In this document: positions 13,691-27,000 of the stretch, piece after piece
How positions within the stretch are numbered: the stretch's first letter is position 1
Layout of the letters: each line of letters opens with the position of its first letter
Source of the DNA: Chrysomallon squamiferum
Lineage: Eukaryota; Mollusca; Gastropoda; Neomphalida; Peltospiridae
Reading direction: 5' to 3'
Assembly (NCBI GenBank): GCA_012295275.1
Contig: CM022672.1
Span: 29,614,472 to 29,678,471 of the forward strand
DNA length: 64,000 nt
The notes under the pieces: generated by a model
What the model was told of the DNA's origin: nothing
Database searches by the model: none
Seen by the model: the letters and a program-made list of their open reading frames with translations, nothing else
Translations under genes and position numbers: made by a program

Positions 13691-14850
13691 ATTTCATATC
13701 GCAAACAATGAAATGAAATATTAGTGCAAGATGGTTCTTTCGTCACATAAAAAGATTTTAAAAAGATGCCTCAGAAAATTAGTTAAACAAAAGTCAACAG
13801 ATCTTCATGTTGAAGAGGCATATATTTCTCTTTTCAATTGGCACATCTTGCTAAAATACATTAAAAATGTATATTTATTTTCCTGTTTAAAATTTATAAA
13901 TTCAAATACATTATTTAGAGCATAAATATAGCGTTTTGATTTCCACACTAATTCTGCATTTCTTGACATTCATTTTAATATTAATTAACACAGAACATGA
14001 TTAACAAAAATTAATAAAACATAATATACAAGTTCAGTTAATACAGTGTAGTTAATAAAATTGTGTTTTTATAATAATATAAACTAGTTATTAGTTACTA
14101 AATATTGTGGAATATAAAACAAATGCTGACAACAAATTAAATTAAATACTTTAAGTCTAGTTTTCCGTGTTTAGTATGAGCAAATAAAAGTTCAGTGTAC
14201 TGAATTCATGTGAGATTGTTATATTATTGATTTGTATGGCTTAAAGAACTATGAGAAAAGAAGAAAAAACATTTATATCCCCCCATAAAAAAAAAAAAAA
14301 AAAAAAGTTGTTTCGCTGTAAAACGAGAGTGCGAAAGGAAAAGTGGAGAATTAACTAATAATAATGATATTTCACACATAATTTATAGGCTAATTTCTAT
14401 TCCCACCAATAACATAAGCTTTATATATATTTTTTAAATAAATCTGTGGGCTAATAATAATAATAATAATAATAATAATTGTTGTTGTTGTTGGCTGATT
14501 TTAAATATGCTTTTCTGTGTTTCTCTGTCCAGTGAGTGTTTGACGAGAGAGTCACGCCCTGTTTTAAAAACACTGAATTTGTATGTTTGGTGTTCTAATC
14601 TTTGCAGTCACGGGAGCCAGCCGACAGAAATACAGTAATCATATTAAAGATAAACACAATAATAATAATAAAATAAAAACAAAACATAAAACAGAAACAT
14701 CCCTCTGCAAAAATAGGCAATAAACAAAAAATAAATGGAAAAATAAAACAACTAAGATATAAACTACATTCTAAGTAGATTATGATTGTACGTCTTTTTA
14801 CGTAGTTGCATATGAATGGATTAAAAAAAAATAATAATAATAAAAAAAAA

Positions 14851-14882
<32 letters not shown>

Positions 14883-15457
14883 GTAAATAATAAAAATTAA
14901 AATAATAAAAGTAAATAAATAAATAAAAAAATAAAAAAATAAAAATAAATTAAAAACATAAAACGTTCAATTTCGGACACCTTCCCTGTCTGTGAATATC
15001 TTGACTTAACATGCACACGAACTTCGGCAACGTCGTCAAGAATGGCACATATTTACAGGTGATTCTAACTGCCTAATCTGAGAACTAGGTCAAGATACAG
15101 CACTGATAAAAAAAAAAAATGTACAAATTACATACTAATGAAAGTCCAAGTTTTAAAAGTTTTTTTTTTTTTTTTTTTTTATTTTTTAGTGAGATGGAAA
15201 ATAAAAAAGAGAAAAAAATAAATAAAAAAAAAAAAAAAAAAAAAAGTAACTCTGTACGTAGATTTAATATCATTTCGCATGAGAAAGAAAATAAATATGA
15301 AAATTATTCAAGATCTGGAAAATTTCCAGCAAGACCAATGACGGAACAAAAGGACTTGATTCATTTTGGATCACAGGCTAATTGGTTATAATTTTTAGAT
15401 TTCATGTAACAACAACATAATAACGAGAATAATAATAATAATAATAATAATAACAAT

Positions 15458-15496
<39 letters not shown>

Positions 15497-16150
15497 AATA
15501 ATTAAAATAATAATAATAAAAATACTGAAATTATTAATGCAGATGCCCTCATACGAAAAGATTCTATGTGTTGAACAATTAATTTCTAGTTTTTGCATTC
15601 TTTACAGAAAGCTTATATGCCTGATATCAACATGATCAGATACAAATTATTATTATTTTTTTTTATGTATTTAATTTTATTTATTTATTTACTTATTATT
15701 ATTATTGTTGTTCTTATTGTTAATATTATTATTTAAAAACATATCTGACGAGAGCATTCAAGAAGTATTATAATTCCATTATTTATTGCCTTTTTAAGAT
15801 AGATATATATTTCTATTTATTGCAGGCGCACATGAGAAAAATGTAAATTCATTGTCGTTAAGAAAGAACATAATTTTGAGTCTGTGACGAAAAACAAGCA
15901 AAATAGAAAATCAGATCTTTATCCAACCTACTACAAGAGGTATTCCAAAGAAACCAGATATTTCTCCATCACGTTGAAAAACCATCTCTGGCTTAAGTAA
16001 AGTGCGAAGTAAATCCAGAGTCATGTCTTAACTTTGGAACTATTTAACTAACAACTTTGATTTTTGTATCACTGAAATCATAATAAAATGAACTACAATT
16101 ATAGTTAGGAGTCAGCCTTTTATTTCCAAAACAGGAAATCACTTTTGTAT
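13691..16150. other. Non-coding AT- and microsatellite-rich stretch
   Basis: It holds poly-A (14,287-14,306), AAT/TTG repeats (~14,455-14,492), AAT-rich runs (14,830-14,950), a poly-T/poly-A pair at ~15,159-15,181 and ~15,226-15,245, and a compound AAT-AAC tract (15,429-15,500). The unnamed open frame at 13,731-13,925 has no domain. No gene is supported. Confidence 0.6.
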
Positions 16151-16151
16151 A

Positions 16152-16155
<4 letters not shown>

Positions 16156-16197
<42 letters not shown>
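16156..16197. repeat. (ACT)n microsatellite
   Basis: About 14 tandem ACT triplets, followed by AAT-type repeats. Confidence 0.95.
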
Positions 16198-16458
16198 ATC
16201 ATAATAATAAAATCATTGTAATAATATGACTATAAAATAGAAAAACAACGCTAACAATTACGAAGTGGCCGACGATGGCAGAAATATAAAATATTTAAAA
16301 TTACAACAACAGCAGTAATAATAATAATATAACAGAAACTATTTCATTGATCAGACGTATTCATGTTCAGTGAAACGTAATATCCTCCTGGTGTATGATT
16401 TGTCTAATTCTCTCAAGAATGTACCATCAACACCACCACCAGTAACAACATCAAAAAA

Positions 16459-16521
<63 letters not shown>

Positions 16522-16542
16522 AAGAAGAAGAAGAAGAAAAAG

Positions 16543-16583
<41 letters not shown>
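16459..16583. repeat. Three-part compound microsatellite (AAT)n-(AAG)n-(AAC)n
   Basis: AAT repeats turn into AAG repeats at ~16,491 and into AAC repeats at ~16,543, with no unique sequence between. Each step differs by one base of the motif, as expected from successive point mutation and expansion. Every reading frame through it is an artefact. Confidence 0.95.
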
Positions 16584-16938
16584 GCTAACGACAACAACAA
16601 CTGGATCAGTAGTAATAACACACTGTAAGACATCGCCGGCGACCAAACAGTAATAATAATAATTTTAATATATATATATAGAGATTATTATTATTATTAT
16701 TTTATTTTATTTTATTTATTCTGTTTTCTTCTTCTTATTGTTGTAGTGATTATTATTATGTACTTATTTATTTATTTATTTGTTTGTTTTTATTTGTATT
16801 ATTATTTGATCTATTTGATTAAGACGCTAAACACAATTATTTGACATGAAATTATTTTGAAGTAAAATCCTTTTCTTAGAAAAGAGACAATATCAGGATG
16901 TTTTCTGTGGAGTATACCAGGTAATGTAATAGATATTT
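16584..16938. other. AT-rich spacer
   Basis: TA, TTA and TTTA short repeats; nothing else recognisable. Confidence 0.6.
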
Positions 16939-16967
16939 CTTTTTTTTTCTTTCTTTCTTCTTCTTCT

Positions 16968-17008
<41 letters not shown>

Positions 17009-17023
17009 TTCTTCTTCTTCTTC

Positions 17024-17062
<39 letters not shown>
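16939..17062. repeat. Compound (CTTT)n-(CTT)n-(ATT)n microsatellite
   Basis: Pyrimidine-rich CTTT and CTT repeats pass into ATT repeats at about 17,025. Confidence 0.95.
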
Positions 17063-17065
<3 letters not shown>

Positions 17066-17390
17066 TTTTATGTAGGTGGGCGATCTTGGATTGCGGGCAC
17101 ACTTATTAAGCAAATTATTACTATCCAGAAGTTATTAAAAACAATTCATATATATTATTATTTTGTTACCCATCAATGACAGAAATGTTAAATGCTGTAA
17201 AATTTATAAAAAAAAATCATCATCTGAAAGTAACTCGACATAATATATTATTTCTCCAGGTAACAATACTCCCTTATAATTAAGTAACTGTTATGTTGTG
17301 GTTTGGTTTTCATTATGTTTTTATGCATGTTATGTTTCTCCATTACTCTTGAAGACATTCAGAAATTTACTACTTACTATTTCATTATTA

Positions 17391-17448
<58 letters not shown>

Positions 17449-17901
17449 GATTGTTGTTGTTGTTGTTGTTTTATATAATTTTGTTACTTAATTAGCTCTG
17501 TAATAACCTAAATTTTAATGTTAATGTGATAGAAATGAACATAATATTCTAATTATGAATTATTTTCTCCACGGCTAGTGAAAAATCAAAGATACATAAA
17601 ACGTATTCATTAACACGTGTATCACCTTACAGAGAATAATTATTACTTGTCTTGTAAAAGGCGTGTTAATCCGCGCCACCAAATAGTTCAGTGTTCACGT
17701 CTTTCTTCTCAAGAGCCACACAGCCCTTCATCAACTCTCTCAGTGAGAATCTGTTTTGTCGTGTAAAAATTATTTATTGGTAATTTGTTGTATAAGACTA
17801 TTTGAATTAGATGGAGTGAATTTGTGAAGTGTACGTTTGACTAAATGTAATGCAGTGAGAACACATATTAATTTTAACTTTTTATTGTAATAATAATAAT
17901 A

Positions 17902-17959
<58 letters not shown>

Positions 17960-18123
17960 GTCATATTTATTATTTATTTATTTATTCAGTTGGTTGGTTA
18001 GTTAGTAAGTTAGTTAATTGGTTAGTTAATAAGTTATTATGAGCGTCTGCGAGAAAATACATGCATGAATTTATTGTTACCGTCTGAAATTTTCCTTCAA
18101 AGAAATGCAAACAAAACAGAAAG
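17063..18123. other. Non-coding spacer with two (ATT)n tracts
   Basis: (ATT)n at ~17,391-17,448 continues into (GTT)n to 17,470, and a second (ATT)n lies at ~17,890-17,957. The rest is AT-rich with no coding exon signals. Confidence 0.7.
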
Positions 18124-18172
<49 letters not shown>

Positions 18173-18222
18173 TACACTCACACACACACAGATACACTCA
18201 CACAGATACACACACACACATT
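18124..18222. repeat. (CA)n microsatellite, interrupted
   Basis: Pure CA run to about 18,170, then cacagatacactca variants. A weaker CA-rich tract lies at 18,505-18,600. Confidence 0.95.
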
Positions 18223-19930
18223 ATTTTATTATAGTTTTCATACATTCATTGTGAGAGTGAAACATATTAATCTATTTTTAATCTATAAATTTTATTAATA
18301 AACATTATCTTGCCTTTAGTTTTTATAGGTTATTCTCACAGAATTGTTTCGTATATTGGTCATTTCCAACAATTATTTTTCCTTATGCTCTAAAAAATGA
18401 AATAGTACAATTGTATATAGGTTCGCGGCCATGGCGGAAATTTCTGTAGATGACATTATTATCGTTTTAAATTTCCTCAAAATTAGTTCTGTTTTAATAT
18501 CTTATCACACGCACACACATACAAACACACATATATACACACACATGCGCACACAACATCTACATACACATAAATTCACAGACATATACACACACAAACC
18601 AAGAATTTCTACTATATATTGTTGCTCTAAGTGAGAGTGAAATGATACGATAATGTGTTTTAGCAGTCTTTGTAAATCAAATGGTTTTATTGAGTTTGCG
18701 CTGCATACATTAGTGCAAACTTGATAATCATACAACAATGGAGTCTAATCTTATTTATATGAGTCTCAAGATGATGATTCACTTACTCTCATCAAGAGTA
18801 CCTTGTACAGATTGACACTAACAAATTACGAAAGATTTGACCTAAAGAGAAATATTATTATGTCAAACTAAAAATGTATTATCTTCTACTATATGTTCAT
18901 GGCGACCAATAACCGTGACATAAACCAGATATAGGAAGATCATATTAAAAACTAATAAACCACAAGATGTAACTTATTATGATAAACATGATTTTAAAAG
19001 TGCTACTTCATGATAAAGAAAGTAAAAGAAAATCAGAGTGATTTGTTATCACAGTGTTGCGTGCAGTGTACATTTAGTTTACTACATATACAAGTTAATA
19101 TTCGGCGAATAACGTTTATTTCTTTGTTCCTTAAAAGCTACACAAAATATTTCACTGCAATCAGATATATCCTGATCTGAAAAGCATTACAACTGTTTTG
19201 TTTCACTTTTCTGTTGTTTTTTTTTTAATAATTATAAACGCTGGCTTGCAACTGTTTGATTCTGTAAGATTATGCACGTTTATTTTTAAAATATTTGGAG
19301 GATGTATACAAACATATTTAATGTTTTATTTCAAACGACATTGAAACTTAAGATCTAAACACCTTTATTAACAACATGTTTTTATTTCATACACAGTTCT
19401 TTAACTTATGATCAGGCCTATTGTCTTTATCAGTTTTACATCATAGTAATAATTACTCATGTTATAATCTTACAAATCCCATTTCAGAATTATTTCCCAT
19501 GTAATTAACATAAACTTTACTACATTATGGGCATCTAGAGATACGCGGTTTTAAGTAAAAGTAGTCTAATTTTATTATATATTTCTATTATAGACAACGT
19601 AGATATGTTTGTTAGTTTCTTTTATTTAGTTTTAATCAATATTACTATATATCAAACAGTTTTTCAACGTCATTGTTTGATCAAACTTCTAAGTACATTT
19701 ATTTCAGCTGTTTATACACTTCAACTCATAATAAAATATGTTTCATATATGTCAAATTTTAACTTCAGTAATCAATATGTCAATTTGGATTTTGTCTATT
19801 TTCGTTATTATGAATTAAAAACGCATATCCATTCTGTACACACACATATAAACACTCACACAGAGACACATACACAAACACAGACCGGCTAACACAGATT
19901 AGGCATTCTAATGTTCATACATATATATTT
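18223..19930. other. AT-rich non-coding stretch
   Basis: No gene, RNA or transposon domain is recognisable. The open frame at 19,605-19,892 ends in a CA-type repeat and has no domain. Confidence 0.55.
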
Positions 19931-20145
19931 GGCCGGTGCGTACAGCACCCTACACAAAAAACACAGGAATTGGCTCAAACGTCGTTTTCCTTTGCCAATT
20001 TCCCTCTTGAACTCTCTTTCACCACAGTCACTAACTATTTCGTTTAAACAGGAATTTCCCAAGTACTCTACGTTTAAACAAGGAGAAATAAACCTCACAC
20101 GTCAATTGTGTTTATCTATCTTTAGATTGTGCTTCAAGTTCAGTC
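19931..20145. repeat. Dispersed repeat R1, short (internally deleted) copy
   Basis: It begins ggccggtgcgtacagcaccc, matching ggccgggtgcgtacagcacc at 37,741. It shares further blocks with that copy (cttgaactctctttcaccac; ggaatttcccaagtactcta; acaaggagaaataaacc), but the middle ~200 bp of the long copy is missing. No protein domain. Confidence 0.8.
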
Positions 20146-20683
20146 TCTCACAAATAATTACATGCATACATACATACATACACACATACATTTATACATA
20201 CATATGTGAAGATTTCAATTCCAAAACGCGATAAACGACAAAATCAAAAAAAAAAAAAAAAAAAAAGCAAAAAAGTTGAGCATTTGACGGGTGTTCAACG
20301 CCCGATAATCATTTTCTTCAAAATGCTATATCCGCCGCTGTTCTACGAAGTAAACTATGTTCGTTACCTAGAGAAGAAATAGTCATTTTTTCAAAACAAA
20401 GTGAATGGATTTATGGCGTTTTCGAACCAAACTCTTCATATACATTCATACATACATACATACATTAGTTGATGAAAAGAAAAAAAAAGAAAGATAAACT
20501 AGATTAATGATCTTACAAAACAAATGGTTTATCAAATAATAATAATAATAATAATAATAATGATGAAAATAAAAAAAAAAAAAAAAAAATAGATAAATAT
20601 ATATATATATATATAACAAATGGTTTGCCCAATAATAATATTCCCGCCATCCCTTTCATAAAATGCTGGGGATATGACTCTAG

Positions 20684-20741
<58 letters not shown>

Positions 20742-21027
20742 GTTTCTCTATCTATCTATCTATCTATACTATTACATACTGAATTAGATAGAATTGTCTT
20801 ATACTGTGTAGTACTAAAGTATTTATTTATACGTAATACAGAATTAACTAACATTTCAGAACATTTTACATAAAGAATTAGATAATCTGCAATATATGAT
20901 TACATATACAATTATGTAATAAACAGTATGACAGAATTAGGTAACTTTCAATATATTATTATTATACAACAATTAGATCAGATGTCTTTATAGTTTTGCC
21001 TAGGGAATTATGTAACATTTTAATATA
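20146..21027. other. Microsatellite-rich spacer
   Basis: It contains poly-A runs (20,247-20,265 and ~20,571-20,589), a GC-richer patch with the near-palindrome cgggtgttcaacgcccg near 20,289-20,305, AAT repeats (~20,538-20,560) and a long TCTA tetranucleotide array (~20,681-20,767). No gene. Confidence 0.7.
20681..20767. repeat. (TCTA)n microsatellite
   Basis: About 20 tetranucleotide repeats with one interruption (tctgtttctc). Its open frame (Ile-Tyr-Leu-Ser runs) is not a gene. Confidence 0.95.
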
Positions 21028-22487
21028 CTCTTCCAAAAAAGAAACAAAAATGGTTGATTTCTTAGATAACTATTGTAAACTGACACATACCAATGTACAA
21101 ACTATGAATATAATGACATTTGGTGACTCAAACGTATAGTTTTTGTCACAGTCGCCAAAAAGCAGGAAACACAAAATAAAGGCTATGATCGTGTTTATTA
21201 GCCAAAACGTCCCCGCATGCAAACCACGTTACCAGTGCATGTGCACGTGCGGCACATGAAACTTGAATACGAGGGTTATAAAAATGCAAGGTTTTCGATT
21301 ACTTCAGTTCGTTATTTTTGTTCTGACACAACATCAAACAAATGCCACGACTGACTGAACCGCAACGAAACAACGCCATCGGCCGTTTACAAGCTGGCGA
21401 ATCCTTCTCGGCCGTAGCCCGGGTGTTCCATGTATCCCGAAGGAGGATCTTGAGATTGTGGTATCGGTTCCAGCAACATCAAACAACACGTGACCGTCCC
21501 AGATCAGGTAGACCACGTGTAATCAGGGCCCAGGACCGCTACATACGGGTACTTCATCTGCGGGAAAGAACCACCATGGCAACCTCTACTGCTTCAGCAG
21601 TACCAGGTCTGTGTAGAATATCGGCTCCGACAGTGAGCAATCGTCTACGCGAGGCAGGTATTTGAGCCAGACGGCCTGTAAGAAGAGTTGTTTTGACTCA
21701 ACAACATCGTCGACTACGACGTCAGTGGTGTCAAATGCACAGCGTCTAGCCTTAATTACGATGAAGAACTGTCTGGTTTAGTGACGAGGCTCGATTTCTG
21801 CTTTGTCGAGCTGACGGAAGATGTCGTGTTTACAGACGTCGTGATGAACGTTTTGCTGCAAACTGCATGCAGGAAGCGTTGGTAGTGTGATGGCGTGCGC
21901 AGCAAGCTCATGCACTGGCAGGACCAACCTGGTTCACATCCACGGCAACCTAACGGAACAGAGATACCGAGATGAAATTTTGCAGCCACATGACGCACCA
22001 GTTATGAATAATGGTATCGCTATATTCCAGCACGACAATGCGAGACCACATATAGACAGACTCACACCAGCGTACCTACACAACAATAACATTCACGTCC
22101 TGCCCTGGCCCTCGAAATATCCAGATTTGAACCCTATAGAGCATTTATGGGAAGAGTTGGAGAAAACATCAACCACAACCACAGAATCGTGCTCAGTTGG
22201 CATTACTACAGACAGAGTGGGCCCCCATTCCACAAGGTGTAATTCCTAATGTCATTACTGCCATGGGAAGGAGATTTCAGGCAGTTCTGGACTCCCGTGG
22301 TGGGCACCCAAAGTATTGATATTATACTGTTATCTCCTTGAATTTTACCAATGTAATACCATCAATATTAATGAATTGCGAAAGTGTCTGTAAAATGTGA
22401 ACATTCTGCTGCTTTCAGTTGATCCATTAGATAGATATTCCCAATGTCAATAAAATCTACTCTTTTTTCCTTTCTGTTAGAGCACAC
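21028..22487 (+). mobile_element. Degenerate Tc1-like DNA transposon
   Basis: A broken transposase (21,342-22,315) lies between weak inverted ends: ctcttccaaaaaagaaac at ~21,031 against the reverse complement of the right end near 22,458-22,487, ctctaacagaaaggaaaaa. Only part of each end matches, so the limits are approximate. The body is GC-richer than its surroundings, as expected for a foreign insertion. Confidence 0.75.
21342..22315 (+). pseudogene. Tc1-type transposase, inactivated
   Basis: Cut-and-paste transposase remnant. The N-terminal part (21,342-21,662, 107 codons) has the tandem helix-turn-helix start MPRLTEPQRNNAIGRL and the linker DRPRSGRPR between DNA-binding domains, then stops at TGA (21,663). 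The catalytic DDE part continues in shifted frames: HDNARPH near 22,032 (second Asp) and WPSKYPDLNPIEHLWEEL near 22,107-22,160 (final acidic residue), the expected DD34E layout of Tc1. A third piece near 22,235-22,320 is in yet another frame. Several stops and frameshifts make it non-functional. Confidence 0.92.
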
Positions 22488-23355
22488 ACAAGTTGTACGG
22501 ATAGTGACACTGTAATAGGAACAGATTACATTTCAGTCTACATTTCGCTCTGGTTCTTTTTAAATAGTCTTTCCATTCGTGCATGGCCTGGATACATGTT
22601 GTGAATGACATTAAGTACTGACCTCTTAGCAATGAAACTGTAGTATCGTTGTAGAAGAGTCAACTGATCTGTTTTCACTACACTCAGCCTAGCCCTCTGC
22701 TATGTACGAAAGACAACTTATTGCGAAATCCAAGATTATCTGTCATTATGGTTTTCAATTCATATACCTGGGTGTATTAATAATGCTTTTATATTACTTT
22801 AAATGCTACAGTTTTTATTATTATTATCTGTTTTATCGCATGAACAGTGACAGCATAGCAGTCAGTCCCTCTAGTCAAACGATCTGCATAGACAAAACGA
22901 TTTCACAGTATCTATCTCTATAAGACCTGCATTAAGTGAAATAAGTACACAAAAATAAATAAATAAATGGTGTGTTTTATATTCTTATATAACAATTGAC
23001 AATACAGAAATATTGCGACACCTCTGATAACAGAATGTATACGAAAAGTCTTGTGTGTGGTCTGTACGGGTAAAACATGTTTTCGTGGATCAAAATTTAG
23101 CTCCAGTCTGTTTAATTCAACAGATATACTCTCCATTATTCAAATCATATTTGCAAAGAACTTTTTACTACATCATGTTAGAGGGTGTTTTTATTTGTTT
23201 CTGATTGGTGCGTCATAACAACGAGTCTTGTCTCAACTCGCAGTTTTACTTTCTTGTTGGTTTTGTCTGAGTGCTGGATAGGTCTTAAATTTCTGGTTTG
23301 TTGTTTGATTTTACAGTCAGAACAAACGATTCCTGGATATAGTAAGTTTTTAAAA

Positions 23356-23416
<61 letters not shown>

Positions 23417-25498
23417 ATGTTATCTTGATGTTGTTACTGGTGGTGGTGTTGATGGTACATTCTTGAGAGAATTAGACAAATCATATACCAGGAAGATATT
23501 ACGTTTCAGTGAACAATAATACACCTTCAGAACAGCGATATCAATATAAATAGCTAGGATTTTTTTATTGTTCTTGAAATATAAACAAGTTCAACAACAA
23601 CAATAATAAAAACAAATTAATAATGATTTAAACATACTAACCATTAATAACATAATGTTTTGATGCTCATTATTTGTTCTTTTTTTTTTTCTTATCTTCT
23701 GTCTTCTTTCATGAAAATCTCTTGTTTATTGTTTAGCGTACAGGTCCCTGATATACAAGTTTCATGAAAGATGAGTTCTTGACAACATAAATATACGTTG
23801 ATAACAAGTACTTATATTCTGTGTTTCATAGAAAAACATCCGTACTGTACACTTCTATATAAACTGTAAACTGTTTTGATCTTCACTACAGCAAGTACAA
23901 AGTACAGCAATATACACATTTCTTTAACTGTAATTATACTTTCCTGTATGTGAAGCCGTTTCTCATTTAACTCAAGTAAGGACGCAGTTTTAGTTTAAAT
24001 CACTAAATACTATTAGTAAAATATAAAGGAAAACAGTTATTAAAAACAATAACAGTTATAAGAAGGTTGTTATTCCTGTAAACAAGAATGTAGAGATACT
24101 GTCATAACTATATATATTACTATTACAGTAAATACACTAAGTATACACGATTATTATGATTATCATTATGAACACTAATAACATCAGTTGCATTGCATAT
24201 TTAATACAACTAGTTTTGAATATTGAGGCTATCTATTCAACTATAGGTACATTGGAGATCACAAAAATTACAATAAGTATCATAGTTGTTAATACTATTA
24301 CTAATAAATACTATTAACAACAACGTAGCTACATTTCAGTAAGCCCAGAAGTAAGAAACAAATTGACGAAACATTAAAAAAAAATAATATAATAAAAGAG
24401 AGACGGACGGATGAACTAACTGAAAGTTAACAAATAGAAAGACTAGTCGATAAACTCAAACCGTGTAATTAGATAAAAACATTTTCCACACAGATATTAT
24501 TAAAATTGCAAACAGACTGAGTCTGTCTTCAAATGTATTACTGAACTGTCGTTAGTAAATTATTCACAGACATGTACTGAATACAAATTATTGAATGTTT
24601 TATGACTTGAGTAAAATATCGTGGAAATATTTTGAATATTATACAGTAAGACAGGTTGATTTTTTATATTCGGCAGATATGAGACACACATAGACTGACA
24701 GAGAGAAAAAAAAATCAGCAGCTTTAGAATATTCTGTGTAGAATTAACAGTATTTAAACCTTATGATGAACCAAAATACCCCTTCCCCAAAATCAATTTT
24801 TTTCTTTCACATAAATGTGGTTTGTTTCATTCTTTTGTTGTTTCTTGTTGTTTTTGTTTTAACTTTTTCTCTCTGTGCGTCTGCATCCCCTGTTGTCTCT
24901 CTGTCTCGGTCTCTCTCTTTCTCTCACATTTTCTCTGTATCTCTCATCTCTGTATTTCTTTTGTTCTCTGTCATAAATGTTAAACTAGTCGTTATTTTCA
25001 CAAGGTGGAACAAGTTTTCATAATTATACTTCCTTGTTCATTATTACTGCAAAGCTTATTGGCTGCTGTTTGGAAAATTTGTTTGTTCTTGTTTGCTATT
25101 TGATTCATTTCTCATTATTCCAAATGAGACATCAGTTGTATCAAACAGCAGACTTTACTTCTCATTTTGTTTATTCTTAATTTCAATTTTCTTAAGTCAG
25201 AAAGTTTAAAATCTAAGTGGGAGACACATTAAAAAAAAAAAATAAAATAAAAAAACAAAAAGAAGGTTTTAAAATATGAATGAAAAACTAATAAATCAAC
25301 TAAAGAACATGGTATGTGAAAGATAGTCTAACAAACATGTTGTTAACGAAGTAGTGTATTACTGCTGTAAGACTATATATTGATAATATTATTACTATTT
25401 AATCTACTTATAAGTAATTATATGTATTAAAGGATATATACACATTTATTTTGTTAATGTTTGATTGTAAGATAAAGTTTGTAAAATATTTACTGTAC

Positions 25499-25532
<34 letters not shown>

Positions 25533-25660
25533 ATATATATATATATATATGTTTGTGTGTGTGTGCATGTGTGTGTTGTTCCTACTAAGGTAGTAATTTA
25601 CTTTACTTATTTATTTATTCATTTATTCTTTCATTCATTTATATATGTGATATTTTTCAG
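22488..25660. other. AT-rich non-coding stretch
   Basis: It contains (ATT)n at ~23,357-23,412, a TC-rich low-complexity patch at 24,860-24,960, a (ATCT)n-(AT)n tract at ~25,499-25,550 and TTTA runs. Open frames here are low-complexity. Upstream exons of the receptor phosphatase relic may have been here, but none is recognised. Confidence 0.55.
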
Positions 25661-27000
25661 TAAACGTAGCTCGGAATAAAAGTGCATATCACAAGAGCCG
25701 GGTTATGAAAATCACGCTTCACGAGGCGTTGATGGACAAACCCGTGGAACGTGGTCTGTATGTATAAACACAGCTACAGCGCAGCCTTACACATGATGAC
25801 AAGTGGACGTAGGAAAACCTTACTTTATTCATGAAGTTAAAATATATTTCAGATCTGACTGTAAGTATGAATATTAAACTCTGAATATACAGAATGTGAT
25901 ATTAATTATGACAAATAGTTTTGTTCGTTAATTTTACCTTTTAAGTGAGGGAGAAGGACGTCAAGGTTTCATACCGTTTACTTTTTGTTGTTGTTGTTCT
26001 TCTTCTTCTTCTTGTAAAATTATTTCTAAATGTTACAAATTATTACATTAGCTAAAGTTGATGTTTAGAACTTCTTAACGTGACCTCTGAACAAGTTTTG
26101 ACGACACAGTTTATAAATATTAACTTTATTCATTAAAATTGTACTGAAATGATTTTTTTAATTGAAATTTCTTTTTCTTTACACTTATTTATTTATTTAT
26201 TTATTACTGACTTATTTACTTACTGTATTTAAATAATCTTTGATAACAGAAAGATTAAACAGTTTAGATAAAATTTGCAGTTGATTATGCTATTTACTGC
26301 GGTTGCTCATGTAGCCCATTCATGGATAATTTAGATTTTTTGTGTTTAAATTGGAAATGAACAGAGTAGATTGATTTTGAAACTCTTCTATATTCTAGTA
26401 ATGTCATGGGTAGAAATTTTCTCCTGACGAAATTGGAGTAAAACAGATACAATATATGAAAAATGCATGTTCTTGCTTCATTATTTTTATTATTATATTT
26501 TTATTCACATATTATTTTATTTTATTTTATTTTATTTTATTTTATTTTATTTTATTATATTTTATTTTATTTTTTATTTATTTATTTATTTTTATTATTT
26601 ATTTTAGTATTATTATTATTTTGGGGTATTTCTTTTTCACTTGTTTTGGGGTCTTTTTATATCTGTTTCTTTTCTATGGACGTCCTTGAATAATGTATTT
26701 TTTATTTCATTATTTTATTTTATTAATATTATTTGAATTTATTAATAAAATTGTTAAATAAATTGTATTTCATTGTTTAGTGTGATGGTAGTCTAGTTCT
26801 CGTGTTGATTCAAACTTCTAAAAACCTTGTAACTGAATTTAGTTAAATGGAGAAGGAATGGTGTACAGGTGTATGCTAACACAGCAGCGAGTCAGTGTAA
26901 CACAGGACATCTGTGTGGAACTGTTACTGGTAGACCAAATGGAACTGATATTCCTGGAATTGTGAACATCACTTGTGACGTCAACGCAATATATGTTTTT
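25661..27000 (+). pseudogene. Fucolectin-type (F5/8C-like) ectodomain exons of a receptor phosphatase relic
   Basis: Two exons together encode most of one fucolectin-like domain. Exon 25,661-25,860 follows a tatttttcag acceptor and ends at a gtaagt donor. It starts VNVARNKSAYHKS, breaks frame near 25,755 (GLYV to CINTATAQPYT) and again near 25,805, and ends DVGKPYFIHEVKIYFRSD. Exon ~26,843-27,000 continues in compatible phase with KWRRNGVQVYANTAASQC, then CGTVTGRPNGTDIP and NITCDV, typical of molluscan fucolectin domains (family knowledge). Its 3' boundary runs into a TAC repeat and is unclear. The domain binds sugars in active relatives. The two frameshifts make it non-functional. Assigning it to the same gene as the phosphatase exons at 29.4-31.2 kb is inference from order, orientation and family architecture. 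Confidence 0.75.
26514..26585. repeat. (TTTTA)n repeat
   Basis: Pentanucleotide repeat passing into TTTA repeats; it lies between the two fucolectin exons. Confidence 0.9.

Noticed and set aside
16893-17102. Arg/Lys-rich and Ile-rich minus-strand frame
   Set aside because: Translation of the CTTT/CTT/ATT compound microsatellite.
24763-25023. 86-codon frame with a hydrophobic segment, a possible signal peptide
   Set aside because: It comes from a TC-rich low-complexity tract and lacks any downstream exon or homology.
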